Assembly: GCA_031398365.1 (NCBI GenBank)
Contig: JANNND010000019.1
Span: 1-13,275 of the forward strand
DNA from: JAFDVL01 sp031398365
GTDB lineage: Bacteria > Acidobacteriota > Blastocatellia > RBC074
Reading direction: 5' to 3'
Length of the DNA stretch: 13,275 nt
Position 1 is the stretch's first letter. Each line of letters opens with the position of its first letter. Below are positions 1 through 6,638 of this stretch, one piece after another. The notes beneath the pieces were generated by a model, which was not told where the DNA came from, searched no databases, and worked only from the letters and a program-made list of their open reading frames with translations. The translations under genes were made by a program, and so were the position numbers.

Positions 1-1
1 C

Positions 2-226
2 CAGTCCATCAACACCATCAATGCCACAACCCCACGCGTCCCCACCGGCTTAGGCGTGTTCCTGCCCAAGGGCAGCATCGGCACCCTGACCTATGCCACC
101 AACGTTGGTTCCGTCGGCCTGTTACTCACGCCGAAAACGAATACCTGGGGCGGCATCCGCACCCTGCACAAAACACGCACGGTCAACTCGACCTTGACGA
201 TCCCCGTCTTCATGCCTGTTTGCTAA
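2..226 (+). CDS. C-terminal end of an unrecognised protein (5' partial)
   Basis: An open frame enters from the left edge and ends at TAA (224-226), giving 74 visible residues. The visible part is rich in Thr, Gly, Val and Leu with few charged residues, and ends in VFMPVC. The pattern of short alternating polar and hydrophobic stretches suggests beta structure, as in secreted or surface proteins. No motif identifies the family. Codons strongly prefer C in the third position, and a strong hairpin terminator follows 25 bases after the stop; both support a real gene. No function can be assigned from this fragment. Confidence 0.55.
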   Translation, partial: QSINTINATTPRVPTGLGVFLPKGSIGTLTYATNVGSVGLLLTPKTNTWGGIRTLHKTRTVNSTLTIPVFMPVC

Positions 227-251
227 CATCAACGCCGCAAGGCATTACAAC

Positions 252-281
252 AAAAGGCCCGGCGTTAATGCCGGGCCTTTT
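252..281. terminator. Bidirectional rho-independent terminator
   Basis: A perfect 12-bp stem (252-263 paired with 270-281) has a 6-base loop GTTAAT. It starts with AAAA and ends with TTTT, so it can end transcription from both directions. It lies between the plus-strand gene ending at 226 and the minus-strand receiver gene ending at 308. Confidence 0.9.
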
Positions 282-307
282 GTGCGTTTGCGGTAACCTT
301 GATTTTC

Positions 308-712
308 CTATTCACTGGTCAGCCGATGCAGCACCTCGTACAATTTCGCTACATCTACGGGCTTGGAAATATATTCGTCCATTCCCGCAGCCAGACATTT
401 ATCCCGATCCCCCATCATGGCATTTGCGGTAATCGCAATAATCGGGATGTGTGTACCAGTCGTTTTCTCGCGCTCCCGAATCGCCATTGCAGCCTCTAAA
501 CCATCCATTTCGGGCATCATCATATCCATCAAAATTGCATCGAACGATTGCTGCGTCCAAGCCTCTAGGGCTTCGCGCCCCGTGTTAGCAACGGTGGAGG
601 TATGCCCCTGTTTTTGCAACAAGCGCACCGCGAGTTTTTGATTAATGAGATTGTCTTCGGCAATTAGAATGTGCAGGGTACGGAATATTTGACTCATAGG
701 AAAAGGGTGCAT
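308..712 (-). CDS. Stand-alone response-regulator receiver domain
   Basis: This is a single CheY-like receiver domain of about 134 residues with no output domain. It has the acidic pair in LIAEDN (E19, D20), the phosphoacceptor Asp in MDMMMPEMDG (D63), the switch Thr in AITAN (T95) and the Lys in ISKP (K117). The sequence style (NQKLAVRLL, CLAAGMDEYISKP) is that of receivers at the C-terminus of hybrid histidine kinases, so it may accept phosphate from an unlinked kinase or be a detached kinase fragment. Start choice is uncertain: ATG at 712 and ATG at 697 are both possible and neither has a clear Shine-Dalgarno. The frame stays open without ATG back to the TGA at 920, with TTG possible at 868. 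No kinase gene is adjacent. Confidence 0.85.
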   Translation of the reverse strand: MHPFPMSQIFRTLHILIAEDNLINQKLAVRLLQKQGHTSTVANTGREALEAWTQQSFDAILMDMMMPEMDGLEAAMAIREREKTTGTHIPIIAITANAMMGDRDKCLAAGMDEYISKPVDVAKLYEVLHRLTSE

Positions 713-764
713 AAATTCGGCTAAGGGTAAGAGATTCTTATACGAGGGGGGCGAGCGTAATTTC

Positions 765-809
765 GGCTCAGGAGCAAAAAATGTCAAGCAATATTTTTGC
801 TCCTGAGCC
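765..809. repeat. Perfect 16-bp inverted repeat upstream of the receiver gene
   Basis: The arm at 765-780 is exactly complementary to 794-809, with a 13-base spacer between them. The arm has a GGCTCAGGAGC core followed by five A. There is no T-run after either outer end, so it does not look like a normal terminator. It lies in the 698-919 gap between the receiver gene and the membrane-protein gene. A REP-like palindrome, a cruciform binding site or an mRNA leader hairpin are all possible. Confidence 0.7.
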
Positions 810-911
810 TGCCCCGTGACTTCTTTCTCGCTGCTATAGACGGCCTGACCGTCACCCGCTGCCAGCAAGCTGTAGGCAGGTAATACGCACAGGATTTGAG
901 GATAGGTTTTG

Positions 912-931
912 GGTCTGCTTCAGGTCTGCTT
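912..931. repeat. Short direct repeat across a stop codon
   Basis: GGTCTGCTT occurs at 912-920 and again at 923-931, a period of 11 bases. The repeat spans the TGA (920-922) of the minus-strand membrane-protein gene and resembles a replication-slippage duplication. Confidence 0.5.
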
Positions 932-1570
932 GCCAGCAGCGGTCGGGGAAAATTTCTTGAGCAGCCAATGGGTGGGAACATACACAAGTGTAGGCAGGCC
1001 CGCCAGCATCACCAGCAACCACGCCAGTGGTGGCATCCATGTTTGCGGTTTGTCATCGCTCAAGCCAAACACGTAGTTCACATTCACGGGAATATTTGGA
1101 TTACCGACCGGAGCAGGCGGTGCAGGCAGGAAAAAGTATCCCACCAACATTAAGGCCCAAGCCAGCACCGTCCAAAACGGCAAGGCACGCTTGTCATAAC
1201 CCAATTTCCACACCATCCACACCAGCACAAATGGCAGCCAGAAGTGAAAGAACGACAGTCCACGTGTAAACAATGATAGCTTCGGGCTGAACATATACGC
1301 CGTCATGCCAATCGGCGCAGCGCCAAAGATGCCGCCGAGAAAATCCACGACCCACACGGCCTGCGGAATCAGAATGCCCACCGCACACGCGGAAGCCAGC
1401 AACGCGTTTTCGCGCCAGAGCGCAACGACGGTCAATAACAAAGCGGTGTCGCAAAAGTACAAAAAATTCGTCGGGCCGTACGCGTGCCAGTAATAAGGAA
1501 CCAGAACGGCGACAAAGGCGGTGTACAAGATTTTGACCAGTAACGGAATGCGATTCGATGCAGCTTTCAT
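920..1570 (-). CDS. Polytopic integral membrane protein, family not recognised
   Basis: A 216-residue hydrophobic protein with about six predicted membrane segments: roughly residues 8-26, 34-50, 57-80, 105-124, 130-150 and 181-205. It is rich in Trp, Tyr and Phe at segment ends. A conserved-looking stretch, PYYWHAYGPTNFLYFCD, follows the first segment. A short Pro-rich loop (LPAPPAPVG) precedes the last segment, and the C-terminus is basic (LLKKF), suggesting a cytoplasmic end. The start is ATG 1570, preceded by AGGAGAG at good spacing; the frame extends upstream to 1645 but that part has no ribosome site. No enzyme motif is visible. It lies downstream of the metalloprotease with a hairpin between them, so it is probably transcribed separately. 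Function unknown. Confidence 0.85.
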   Translation of the reverse strand: MKAASNRIPLLVKILYTAFVAVLVPYYWHAYGPTNFLYFCDTALLLTVVALWRENALLASACAVGILIPQAVWVVDFLGGIFGAAPIGMTAYMFSPKLSLFTRGLSFFHFWLPFVLVWMVWKLGYDKRALPFWTVLAWALMLVGYFFLPAPPAPVGNPNIPVNVNYVFGLSDDKPQTWMPPLAWLLVMLAGLPTLVYVPTHWLLKKFSPTAAGKQT

Positions 1571-1622
1571 GCGGTTTCTCTCCTGTTGTAATGGTTTGTC
1601 GGGGAGCGACGAGAGAAAGCTT

Positions 1623-1652
1623 AGCGTGATTGGTGCGCGCAGCAATCACGCT
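1623..1652 (-). terminator. Hairpin after the metalloprotease gene
   Basis: A perfect 10-bp stem (1623-1632 with 1643-1652) with a 10-base loop lies 34 bases after the metalloprotease stop on the minus strand. The following minus-strand sequence is pyrimidine-rich but not a clean T-run, so termination is likely but not certain. Nearby TGACA/TGTCA copies (1656-1660, 1671-1675, 1680-1684) could form small alternative stems. Confidence 0.55.
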
Positions 1653-1686
1653 GAATGACAGTTTTTCAAGTGTCACAGATGACAAG

Positions 1687-4191
1687 CTACTTGCCGCCAA
1701 TGGGATCGCCCGGCGGCGTGGGCAACGGGCGCGTGGGTTGACGCACAGCATCCGGGCGATGCAGGAATCGTTCGATGTCCTCTTGCACTTGACGGCGATG
1801 CGTATCAGAGATGGCGGTTTTGACCATTGTCTGTAACGTTCGCAAAGCGCCGGAAGCTTCGGCCCGCACGAGTGGTGACGCGTTCTCATCACTGGCCAAA
1901 TCCATCAGCTTTTTCACAGTCACGTGCTGCACGGTGCGTTGAATGGCCTGGTGATATTCATTCGCTGCGAGCGGCGCTTTCCACGTTGCAGTGATGATGG
2001 CGTCGAGCGTTTCCCTGAAAGCAGGATTCGCCGGATTTTGTGCATGAAAATCAATCAGGCGGGCGGCGCGGTTCGCGTCAAGCAACGTCGTCAATGTCAG
2101 GTCAGCCGCAATGGAAGCCGCGGCCAAGGGATCAAACGATTGCTCGGTGCGTCGTCCAAAATATTCTGCCGTACCACCTTCATACCCCGTGGCAATTGGC
2201 GGAATCAGCTCAAGAATAGTTTTCGGGATGGCTAATTCTTCGACTTTGAGCGTACCGAGAATCACTTGCAACGCCTCACGTTGCCGCTGCGGTGCGACGA
2301 TCTCGCGGAACTTCGCGGGGCTGGGGCCGTTGGCAGTTTTTATCGCATAGGTGAAATATAAACCGCCGACTGATTTGGCTGCCGCGATGAGTTGATAGCG
2401 ATGGTGCAAGTAAAGCGGCAACAATTTGGCATCCAGCGCGGAGAGCGGTTGCCCAACGGCGATACTTTTCAAGCCGAAATCTTTGAGTGCCAGGCGGCGC
2501 ACGTCCATTTCGTGTTTGAGCGTCGCAACGGCATCAGAACCGTTGTCCCACACGCTGGCCAGCGGATGAGCAGTGCCGACGCCGCGGGCATCATTGTCAT
2601 CAATAAACAGCATGCCTTCGGCGATTCCCTTTTGAATAATCTTTTCGAGTTCAGCTTTTTCGCTCGTACCTGAAGGAAATTCAGCATACGCAAACTGCAC
2701 TGAGAATTTGTCGAATTCGCCAATGCCGACAGCGTACGCATTCGACAAATCCAGCTTGCCATTTTTGATTTCCACCATTGGCGCGGGGTAATCCATGACC
2801 GAACCGCGATTGTATGAACTGGCCGCAAAGTTGTGCGAGAAGCCAATCGTGTGTCCGACTTCGTGTGCGGAGAGTTGGCGAATGCGCGCGAGCGACATTG
2901 CGGCAGAATCAGTGGCGGGATCATTGACTGTCGCGGTTGTCAGGTAATCCACTTCGGGCGAGTGAGCCGCCTCGCATTGCCGCTCAACATCGCCCAAGCC
3001 CAATGTTGACGCCGTATTCGGCGCAATCATGCCGGTGCCAAGCAGCACATCCTGGCGAATGCGCAAAGAGCCGAGCGAGACATTGCCTTTGATAATTTCA
3101 CCTGTGCGCGGATCACTGACCGAAGCGCCATAGGACCAGCCGCGCGTCGAACGATGTACCCAATTGATCATGTTGTAGCGAATGTCCATCGGGTCAGCGT
3201 CCGCGGGCAGCACTTTGACGATGAAGGCATTCTTGAATCCAGCAGCTTCGTACGCCTGATTCCACCACGACGCGCCTTCCACGAGCGCACTGCGAATCGG
3301 CTCCGGCACGCCGTTATCCACGTAATAGACAATAGGTTTGACGACTTCGCTAAGGGCGGCGTTGGGGTCTTTTTTCTGCAAGCGATGCCGCCGAATCCAG
3401 CGCTTTTCAATCGGCGTATCGAAGGGCGAGGCGTAATCATAAAACATCATCGGCATCGCGCTGACACGCGGATCATATTCACGCGGTTGGTAATTATTAT
3501 CGGGCAATTCGACAAATGAATGATGCTGGCGCACGGTCACAGCGCTGGCCGTCGGCGTCACACTGCGCAGCAATCCGCCCGCGTCTTCGCCCGCCAGCGT
3601 AATGATCGTTTCGACCTCGGAGTTTTTAGGGAAGCCTTTCGTGCGCGGCAAATAAAACGTGCTGCGCGTTTCATCAAAGCGGAAAGTGCCTTGCCGTGCG
3701 CCGCGCAATCGTTCAGCGACACCATGGATATCGCGCAAAAAGAAGCTGGTCGCGTCCACTAAAACCTTGTCGCCTTCGCTGGCTTCGACTTTGAAACCCC
3801 AAAGGACGGAACGCGCAAATGAATCCGCGACGGCGCGGCGCTCGGCTTCGTCATTGCTCAAGGCGCGGTACCGATAATTCGGTTGGATCATCAATACTTT
3901 CGGCCCGATGCGCTCGAATTGCACAACGTAGGTGCTGCCGAGTTGGCCGCGATCCAAGCCAATCGGGTTCGAGCCAATGCCTGCGGGCAAGGACGTTTGA
4001 TAGAGCAGCTCGGCATTGAAGCGCGCAATCTCCATCCACATCTTACCGTTCGCGGCGTCCCAATAGAGCGGTATGTAGCCATCAATTTTTTGCAGACCGG
4101 CAGTCTTAGCGGCGATGGTTTGTGCAGTAACAGCGAGCGCAAAGCAGAACAGGAACAATGTGGCGAGCAGACAATTCAGTAGACGGGTCAC
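1687..4191 (-). CDS. Secreted zinc-dependent metalloprotease (DUF5117 / met-zincin type)
   Basis: An 834-residue exported protease. The zinc site HEVGHTIGFSH is at residues 443-453: H443, H447 and H453 bind zinc and E444 is the catalytic base. The Met-turn follows in SVMDYP (M466). This is the HExxHxxGxxH arrangement of metzincins. The N-terminal half (about 45-330) matches the DUF5117-like region that precedes the catalytic domain in this bacterial family, and the remainder is an alpha-helical C-terminal region. A signal peptide occupies about residues 1-24, ending in ALAVTAQ. I chose GTG at 4191 because AAGGAGA lies just upstream; the frame extends to a TTG at 4242 but without a ribosome site and with a poorer signal peptide. 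It probably degrades peptides in the periplasm or outside the cell; the substrate is unknown. Neighbours give no hint of a partner. Confidence 0.92.
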   Translation of the reverse strand: MTRLLNCLLATLFLFCFALAVTAQTIAAKTAGLQKIDGYIPLYWDAANGKMWMEIARFNAELLYQTSLPAGIGSNPIGLDRGQLGSTYVVQFERIGPKVLMIQPNYRYRALSNDEAERRAVADSFARSVLWGFKVEASEGDKVLVDATSFFLRDIHGVAERLRGARQGTFRFDETRSTFYLPRTKGFPKNSEVETIITLAGEDAGGLLRSVTPTASAVTVRQHHSFVELPDNNYQPREYDPRVSAMPMMFYDYASPFDTPIEKRWIRRHRLQKKDPNAALSEVVKPIVYYVDNGVPEPIRSALVEGASWWNQAYEAAGFKNAFIVKVLPADADPMDIRYNMINWVHRSTRGWSYGASVSDPRTGEIIKGNVSLGSLRIRQDVLLGTGMIAPNTASTLGLGDVERQCEAAHSPEVDYLTTATVNDPATDSAAMSLARIRQLSAHEVGHTIGFSHNFAASSYNRGSVMDYPAPMVEIKNGKLDLSNAYAVGIGEFDKFSVQFAYAEFPSGTSEKAELEKIIQKGIAEGMLFIDDNDARGVGTAHPLASVWDNGSDAVATLKHEMDVRRLALKDFGLKSIAVGQPLSALDAKLLPLYLHHRYQLIAAAKSVGGLYFTYAIKTANGPSPAKFREIVAPQRQREALQVILGTLKVEELAIPKTILELIPPIATGYEGGTAEYFGRRTEQSFDPLAAASIAADLTLTTLLDANRAARLIDFHAQNPANPAFRETLDAIITATWKAPLAANEYHQAIQRTVQHVTVKKLMDLASDENASPLVRAEASGALRTLQTMVKTAISDTHRRQVQEDIERFLHRPDAVRQPTRPLPTPPGDPIGGK

Positions 4192-4330
4192 AGGCAATCT
4201 CCTTCGATAGACATTTGATGTAACAATGCTTGAGGCCAGCAAGAATAGTCTAGGAAGCGAGATGGACGCAATGAAGCAGCGAAGGCGTAATGAGAGCAGG
4301 AAAGGGTAGGGCCAGTTTTCTTTGGGTACG

Positions 4331-4666
4331 TTAGCGGTTGTAATATTCTAGGTGGCGCGCGGTTCGATATAAGCCGATCAGGAGCAGACCAATCATCATC
4401 ACGGAGCAACTGAAATAATAAGCGCTCAGGCTCAAGCCGGGATAGAAATAGAGCGCGCTTGCCGTGAGCAGGGTTCCGACGCCAACCTTGAACATCCGCC
4501 AGCCCGCGCACATATTAATTTCGTACCAATGACTCGGACTTTTCAGAGCCGTACTGACGCAGACGCCATACCACGAATTTGGACGCACCAGACACAACAT
4601 CGCGGGCAACGCAGTTAGCATCAACAATACACTGCCGCTAAAAAACAAGAGAAAGAGATTGAGCAT
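4331..4666 (-). CDS. SdpI-family small membrane protein
   Basis: A 111-residue membrane protein with three likely membrane segments (about 2-26, 58-77 and 81-101). The segment PNSWYGVCVSTALKSPSHWY (about 29-48) corresponds to the PNxWYGxRxPxTLxxxxxWY signature of the SdpI/YhfL family. The family is named for the Bacillus immunity protein against the SdpC toxin, but most members are uncharacterised and none of the other sdp genes are present here. The usual Arg after WYG is replaced by Cys-Val. The start is ATG 4666 with AGGAAGG upstream. It lies 101 bases downstream of wecB in the same direction with no clear terminator between, so co-transcription is possible. Confidence 0.75.
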   Translation of the reverse strand: MLNLFLLFFSGSVLLMLTALPAMLCLVRPNSWYGVCVSTALKSPSHWYEINMCAGWRMFKVGVGTLLTASALYFYPGLSLSAYYFSCSVMMIGLLLIGLYRTARHLEYYNR

Positions 4667-4675
4667 AGTGGCACC

Positions 4676-4717
4676 TTCCTGAACTTAGTAACATCACAAG
4701 GATGATGCCTTCAGGAA
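4676..4717 (-). promoter_or_regulatory. Leader hairpin containing the SdpI-gene ribosome site
   Basis: On the minus strand TTCCTGAA (4717-4710) is complementary to TTCAGGAA (4683-4676), and the latter overlaps the Shine-Dalgarno of the SdpI-family gene. An inner stem CATCA/TGATG (4707-4703 with 4696-4692) would close the loop. Pairing would hide the ribosome site, so translation may be controlled. The outer helix is only 8 bp, so this is tentative. Confidence 0.35.
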
Positions 4718-4767
4718 AGCGCGAATGTGCGATGGCTCCCATTTCCAACCGTCACAAACCCCTGACT

Positions 4768-5862
4768 TCACGACAGCAATTTGGTCACGATGCGTTCGCT
4801 CGCCCGGCCATCGCCGTAGGGATTGACAGCGCGTGCCATGCGGTCATATTCGGCGTTGTCCGTTAGCAACAACTCCATTTGGCGCACAATCGTTTCCGGG
4901 GTTGTGCCAACAAGCTTGACCGTTCCGGCAGCCACGCCTTCCGGGCGTTCAGTCACCTCGCGCAAGACCAGCACTGGTTTGCCGAGGCCCGGCGCTTCTT
5001 CCTGAATGCCGCCCGAATCCGTGACGACCAGATACGATTGCTTCATCAGTTGCACGAGCGGCAAATATGCAAGCGGTTCAAGCAAGGTGACATTGCTGAG
5101 AGGGCCAAGCGATTGGTGGACGACACTTTGTACGTTGGGATTGAGATGAACAGGATAAACCAGATGAACATCGGCATAGCGTTCGGCAATCGTTCGTAAA
5201 GCCGCACAAATATTTTGCAGCGGCGCGCCGAAGTTTTCGCGGCGATGCGCAGTGACAAGAACGATTCGTTTGTCACGCGGGATGGCGGCGAGCGGCGAGG
5301 TGTCCCAGTCATAAGGTTTTTCGGCAACCTGCAACAACGCGTCAATCACTGTGTTCCCAGTGACCACAATGTTTGCGGCGGGAACACCTTCGCGCAAAAG
5401 ATTTTGTCGGGAGACTTCAGTGGGCGCGAAATGTAGATCGCTAATGCTGGTGGCAATCTTGCGATTGATCTCTTCGGGAAACGGCTGATACTTATCGAAA
5501 GAGCGCAGTCCGGCTTCGACGTGTCCGACTTTGATTTGGTGGTAAAAGGCGGCAAGCGCACCCACCATCGCCGTGGTTGTGTCGCCCTGCACCAGCACCC
5601 AATCCGGCTTTTCCTGACGCAATACTTCGTCCAGTTTTGTCAGCGCGCGTGCAGTCAGTTCGGCGAGCGATTGATTCGGCTGCATGATCGCCAAATCATA
5701 AGCCGGACAAATCCTAAACAGGGCCAACACCTGATCCAGCATTTCGCGGTGCTGCGCTGTGACGCAAACGAGAGAATTTACCTTATATTTATTAAGTGCA
5801 GTCAACACCGGAGCCAGCTTGATTGCTTCCGGGCGGGTGCCAAAGATAGAGAGAATTTTCAT
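4768..5862 (-). CDS. wecB: UDP-N-acetylglucosamine 2-epimerase (non-hydrolysing)
   Basis: A 364-residue cytoplasmic enzyme that interconverts UDP-GlcNAc and UDP-ManNAc, supplying ManNAc-type sugars for surface polysaccharide. The length and all family motifs are intact: GTRPEAIK at 8-15, QGDTTTA with D94, HVEAGLRS with E116, PFPEE with E130, and TAHRREN with H206. These match the catalytic Asp, Glu, Glu and His of the E. coli enzyme. The C-terminal UDP-binding segment DSGGIQEEAPGLGKPVLVLR is also present. The start is ATG 5862, only 48 bases from the oppositely oriented tRNA gene; the ribosome site is weak. No glycosyltransferase or ManNAc dehydrogenase gene is nearby, so the pathway served (enterobacterial-antigen-like, teichuronic or capsule) cannot be told from the context. 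It ends in TGA. Confidence 0.97.
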   Translation of the reverse strand: MKILSIFGTRPEAIKLAPVLTALNKYKVNSLVCVTAQHREMLDQVLALFRICPAYDLAIMQPNQSLAELTARALTKLDEVLRQEKPDWVLVQGDTTTAMVGALAAFYHQIKVGHVEAGLRSFDKYQPFPEEINRKIATSISDLHFAPTEVSRQNLLREGVPAANIVVTGNTVIDALLQVAEKPYDWDTSPLAAIPRDKRIVLVTAHRRENFGAPLQNICAALRTIAERYADVHLVYPVHLNPNVQSVVHQSLGPLSNVTLLEPLAYLPLVQLMKQSYLVVTDSGGIQEEAPGLGKPVLVLREVTERPEGVAAGTVKLVGTTPETIVRQMELLLTDNAEYDRMARAVNPYGDGRASERIVTKLLS

Positions 5863-5869
5863 AGAGCGC

Positions 5870-5898
5870 TTGCAACCAATTGTGTGAAGCTTTACACT
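5870..5898 (+). promoter_or_regulatory. Sigma-70-type promoter of tRNA-Leu
   Basis: TTGCAA (5870-5875) and TACACT (5893-5898) are separated by 17 bases, and the predicted transcript start lies a few bases before the tRNA at 5911. It overlaps the upstream region of wecB on the other strand. Confidence 0.7.
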
Positions 5899-5910
5899 CC
5901 CAGCCGTTCT

Positions 5911-5998
5911 GCCGGGGTGGCGGAATTGGTAGACGCAACGGACTTAAAATCCGTTGGAGCTACGCTCCGTGCGGGTTCGATTCCCGCCCTCGGCACCA
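5911..5998 (+). tRNA. tRNA-Leu (anticodon UAA)
   Basis: A complete class II tRNA. The acceptor arm GCCGGGG pairs with CCTCGGC with one G-U pair. The D-loop contains the invariant GG (AATTGGTAGA). The anticodon stem CGGA/TCCG holds loop CTTAAAA with anticodon TAA. A long variable arm (GGAGC-TAC-GCTCC) is typical of leucine. The T arm is GCGGG-TTCGATT-CCCGC. The discriminator base is A and CCA is encoded (5996-5998). It decodes UUA and UUG. Confidence 0.98.
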
Positions 5999-6012
5999 AA
6001 TCCTGATGCGAA

Positions 6013-6047
6013 AAAGCCTTGATGAATTAGTGACTCATCAAGGCTTT
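6013..6047. terminator. Bidirectional terminator between tRNA-Leu and the rhodanese gene
   Basis: A perfect 13-bp stem (6013-6025 with 6035-6047) has a 9-base loop. On the minus strand it is followed by a run of T, and on the plus strand it ends in TTT. It can end both the tRNA transcript and the convergent rhodanese transcript that stops at 6073. Confidence 0.85.
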
Positions 6048-6072
6048 CTGATCTCTGGCTGAAGCGGAAAGA

Positions 6073-6585
6073 TTACTGCTTGGCCTCGACTTCACCACCC
6101 GCATCTTTATAACCGTACAAACCACCTAACAGCGCGCTAACTTTGTTGTAGCCTTTTTCCTTCAGAATGGCCGCCGAACCGGCGGACGTATGTTCGTTTG
6201 GTCAGGTACAGTAAAAAATCAGCGCTTTCGCTTTATCTTTAGGCAGCTTCTCGAATTTGCCTTCCTGAATATCCTGGAAACTTACGTGCAATGCTCCTTT
6301 AGCATGCATTGTTTCGTAGCTGCTCGCGTCGCGAACATCCACCAAAATTGCCTGACCAGCCTTGACCAGTTGTACGGCATCTGCCGCTTTGATGCGCGGA
6401 ACCGCATCCTCTTTCGCATGGTCATCCGCATGCTCCACGGTCGGTGTTTGGGAGGCAGCAGGGTCAGGAAGCGCTAATGTTTCTGAAGATTTGGCAGCGG
6501 ATTGAGTTGTCGTTGCGCAGGCTGCGCTCAAAAGCAAAAGCAGTGTGAGCGCGCTAAAACTAAAGAGAATGCGGATCGTATTCAT
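6073..6585 (-). CDS. Rhodanese-like lipoprotein, probable selenoprotein (in-frame TGA at codon 128)
   Basis: A 170-residue exported rhodanese-domain protein if the TGA at 6204-6202 is read as selenocysteine. Residues 1-22 form a signal peptide and SAAC (C23) is an acceptable lipobox, so it is probably a lipoprotein. A low-complexity linker runs to about 62. The rhodanese domain follows, with VDVRDASSYETMHAKGA at about 88-104 and FYCT-U-PNEHTSA around the TGA. The conserved tail contains LKEKGY and ALLGGLYGY, ending at TAA (6075-6073). Relatives commonly have CxCPxExTSA here; the TGA takes the place of the second Cys. Stopping at the TGA would remove the second Cys position and a third of the domain. 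A hairpin lies at the right distance downstream. ATG 6585 has AAGGGAT upstream. The likely role is persulfide, selenium or thiol redox chemistry in the envelope. The alternative is a Cys-to-stop point mutation that makes a pseudogene, which I think is less likely. Confidence 0.8.
6169..6187 (-). promoter_or_regulatory. Candidate bacterial SECIS hairpin
   Basis: On the minus strand CCGCCG (6185-6180) pairs perfectly with CGGCGG (6176-6171) around a 3-base loop GTT. One further G-C pair (6187 with 6169) lies beyond a single mismatch. Twenty-two bases separate the TGA from the loop, inside the range I know for bacterial SECIS elements (about 16-37), and the loop begins with G as expected for SelB recognition. 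The sequence is also coding (Ser-Ala-Gly-Ser-Ala-Ala), so chance pairing is possible. Confidence 0.6.
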
Positions 6586-6626
6586 AGTTATGTTATCCCT
6601 TTGTAGTAATTTCGAGATTTGAATCG

Positions 6627-6638
6627 GTTGAATTCAAC
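6627..6638. promoter_or_regulatory. 12-bp palindrome, possible operator
   Basis: GTTGAATTCAAC is a perfect palindrome located between a possible -10 (TACACT on the minus strand, 6650-6645) and the rhodanese start codon at 6585. The position suits a repressor site in the 5' untranslated region. No convincing -35 accompanies the -10. Confidence 0.35.

Noticed and set aside
1194..1892. 232-residue minus-strand frame
   Set aside because: It overlaps two well-supported genes in a different frame and is Arg/Ser/Cys-rich without motifs.
4192..4330. Promoter for the metalloprotease gene
   Set aside because: Several AT-rich hexamers occur but none with a -35/-10 pair at acceptable spacing.
4188..4511. 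107-residue minus-strand frame across the metalloprotease-SdpI gap
   Set aside because: It overlaps the SdpI-family gene in another frame, has no ribosome site and no domain.
5521..6006. 161-residue plus-strand open frame ending after the tRNA
   Set aside because: Its C-terminal part (AELVDATDLKSVGATLRAG) is the familiar spurious translation of a tRNA-Leu gene, and the rest is antisense to wecB.
6202..6204. General reassignment of TGA to a sense codon
   Set aside because: wecB, queC, queE and the membrane protein at 920-1570 all end in TGA at their expected family lengths or just before another gene.
6190..6477. 95-residue plus-strand frame across the rhodanese gene
   Set aside because: It is antisense to a frame with a lipoprotein signal and conserved rhodanese motifs, and has no recognisable content.
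6202..6585. 127-residue truncated rhodanese ending at the TGA
   Set aside because: The frame continues after the TGA with conserved family sequence to a normal end, so the full 170-residue reading was preferred.
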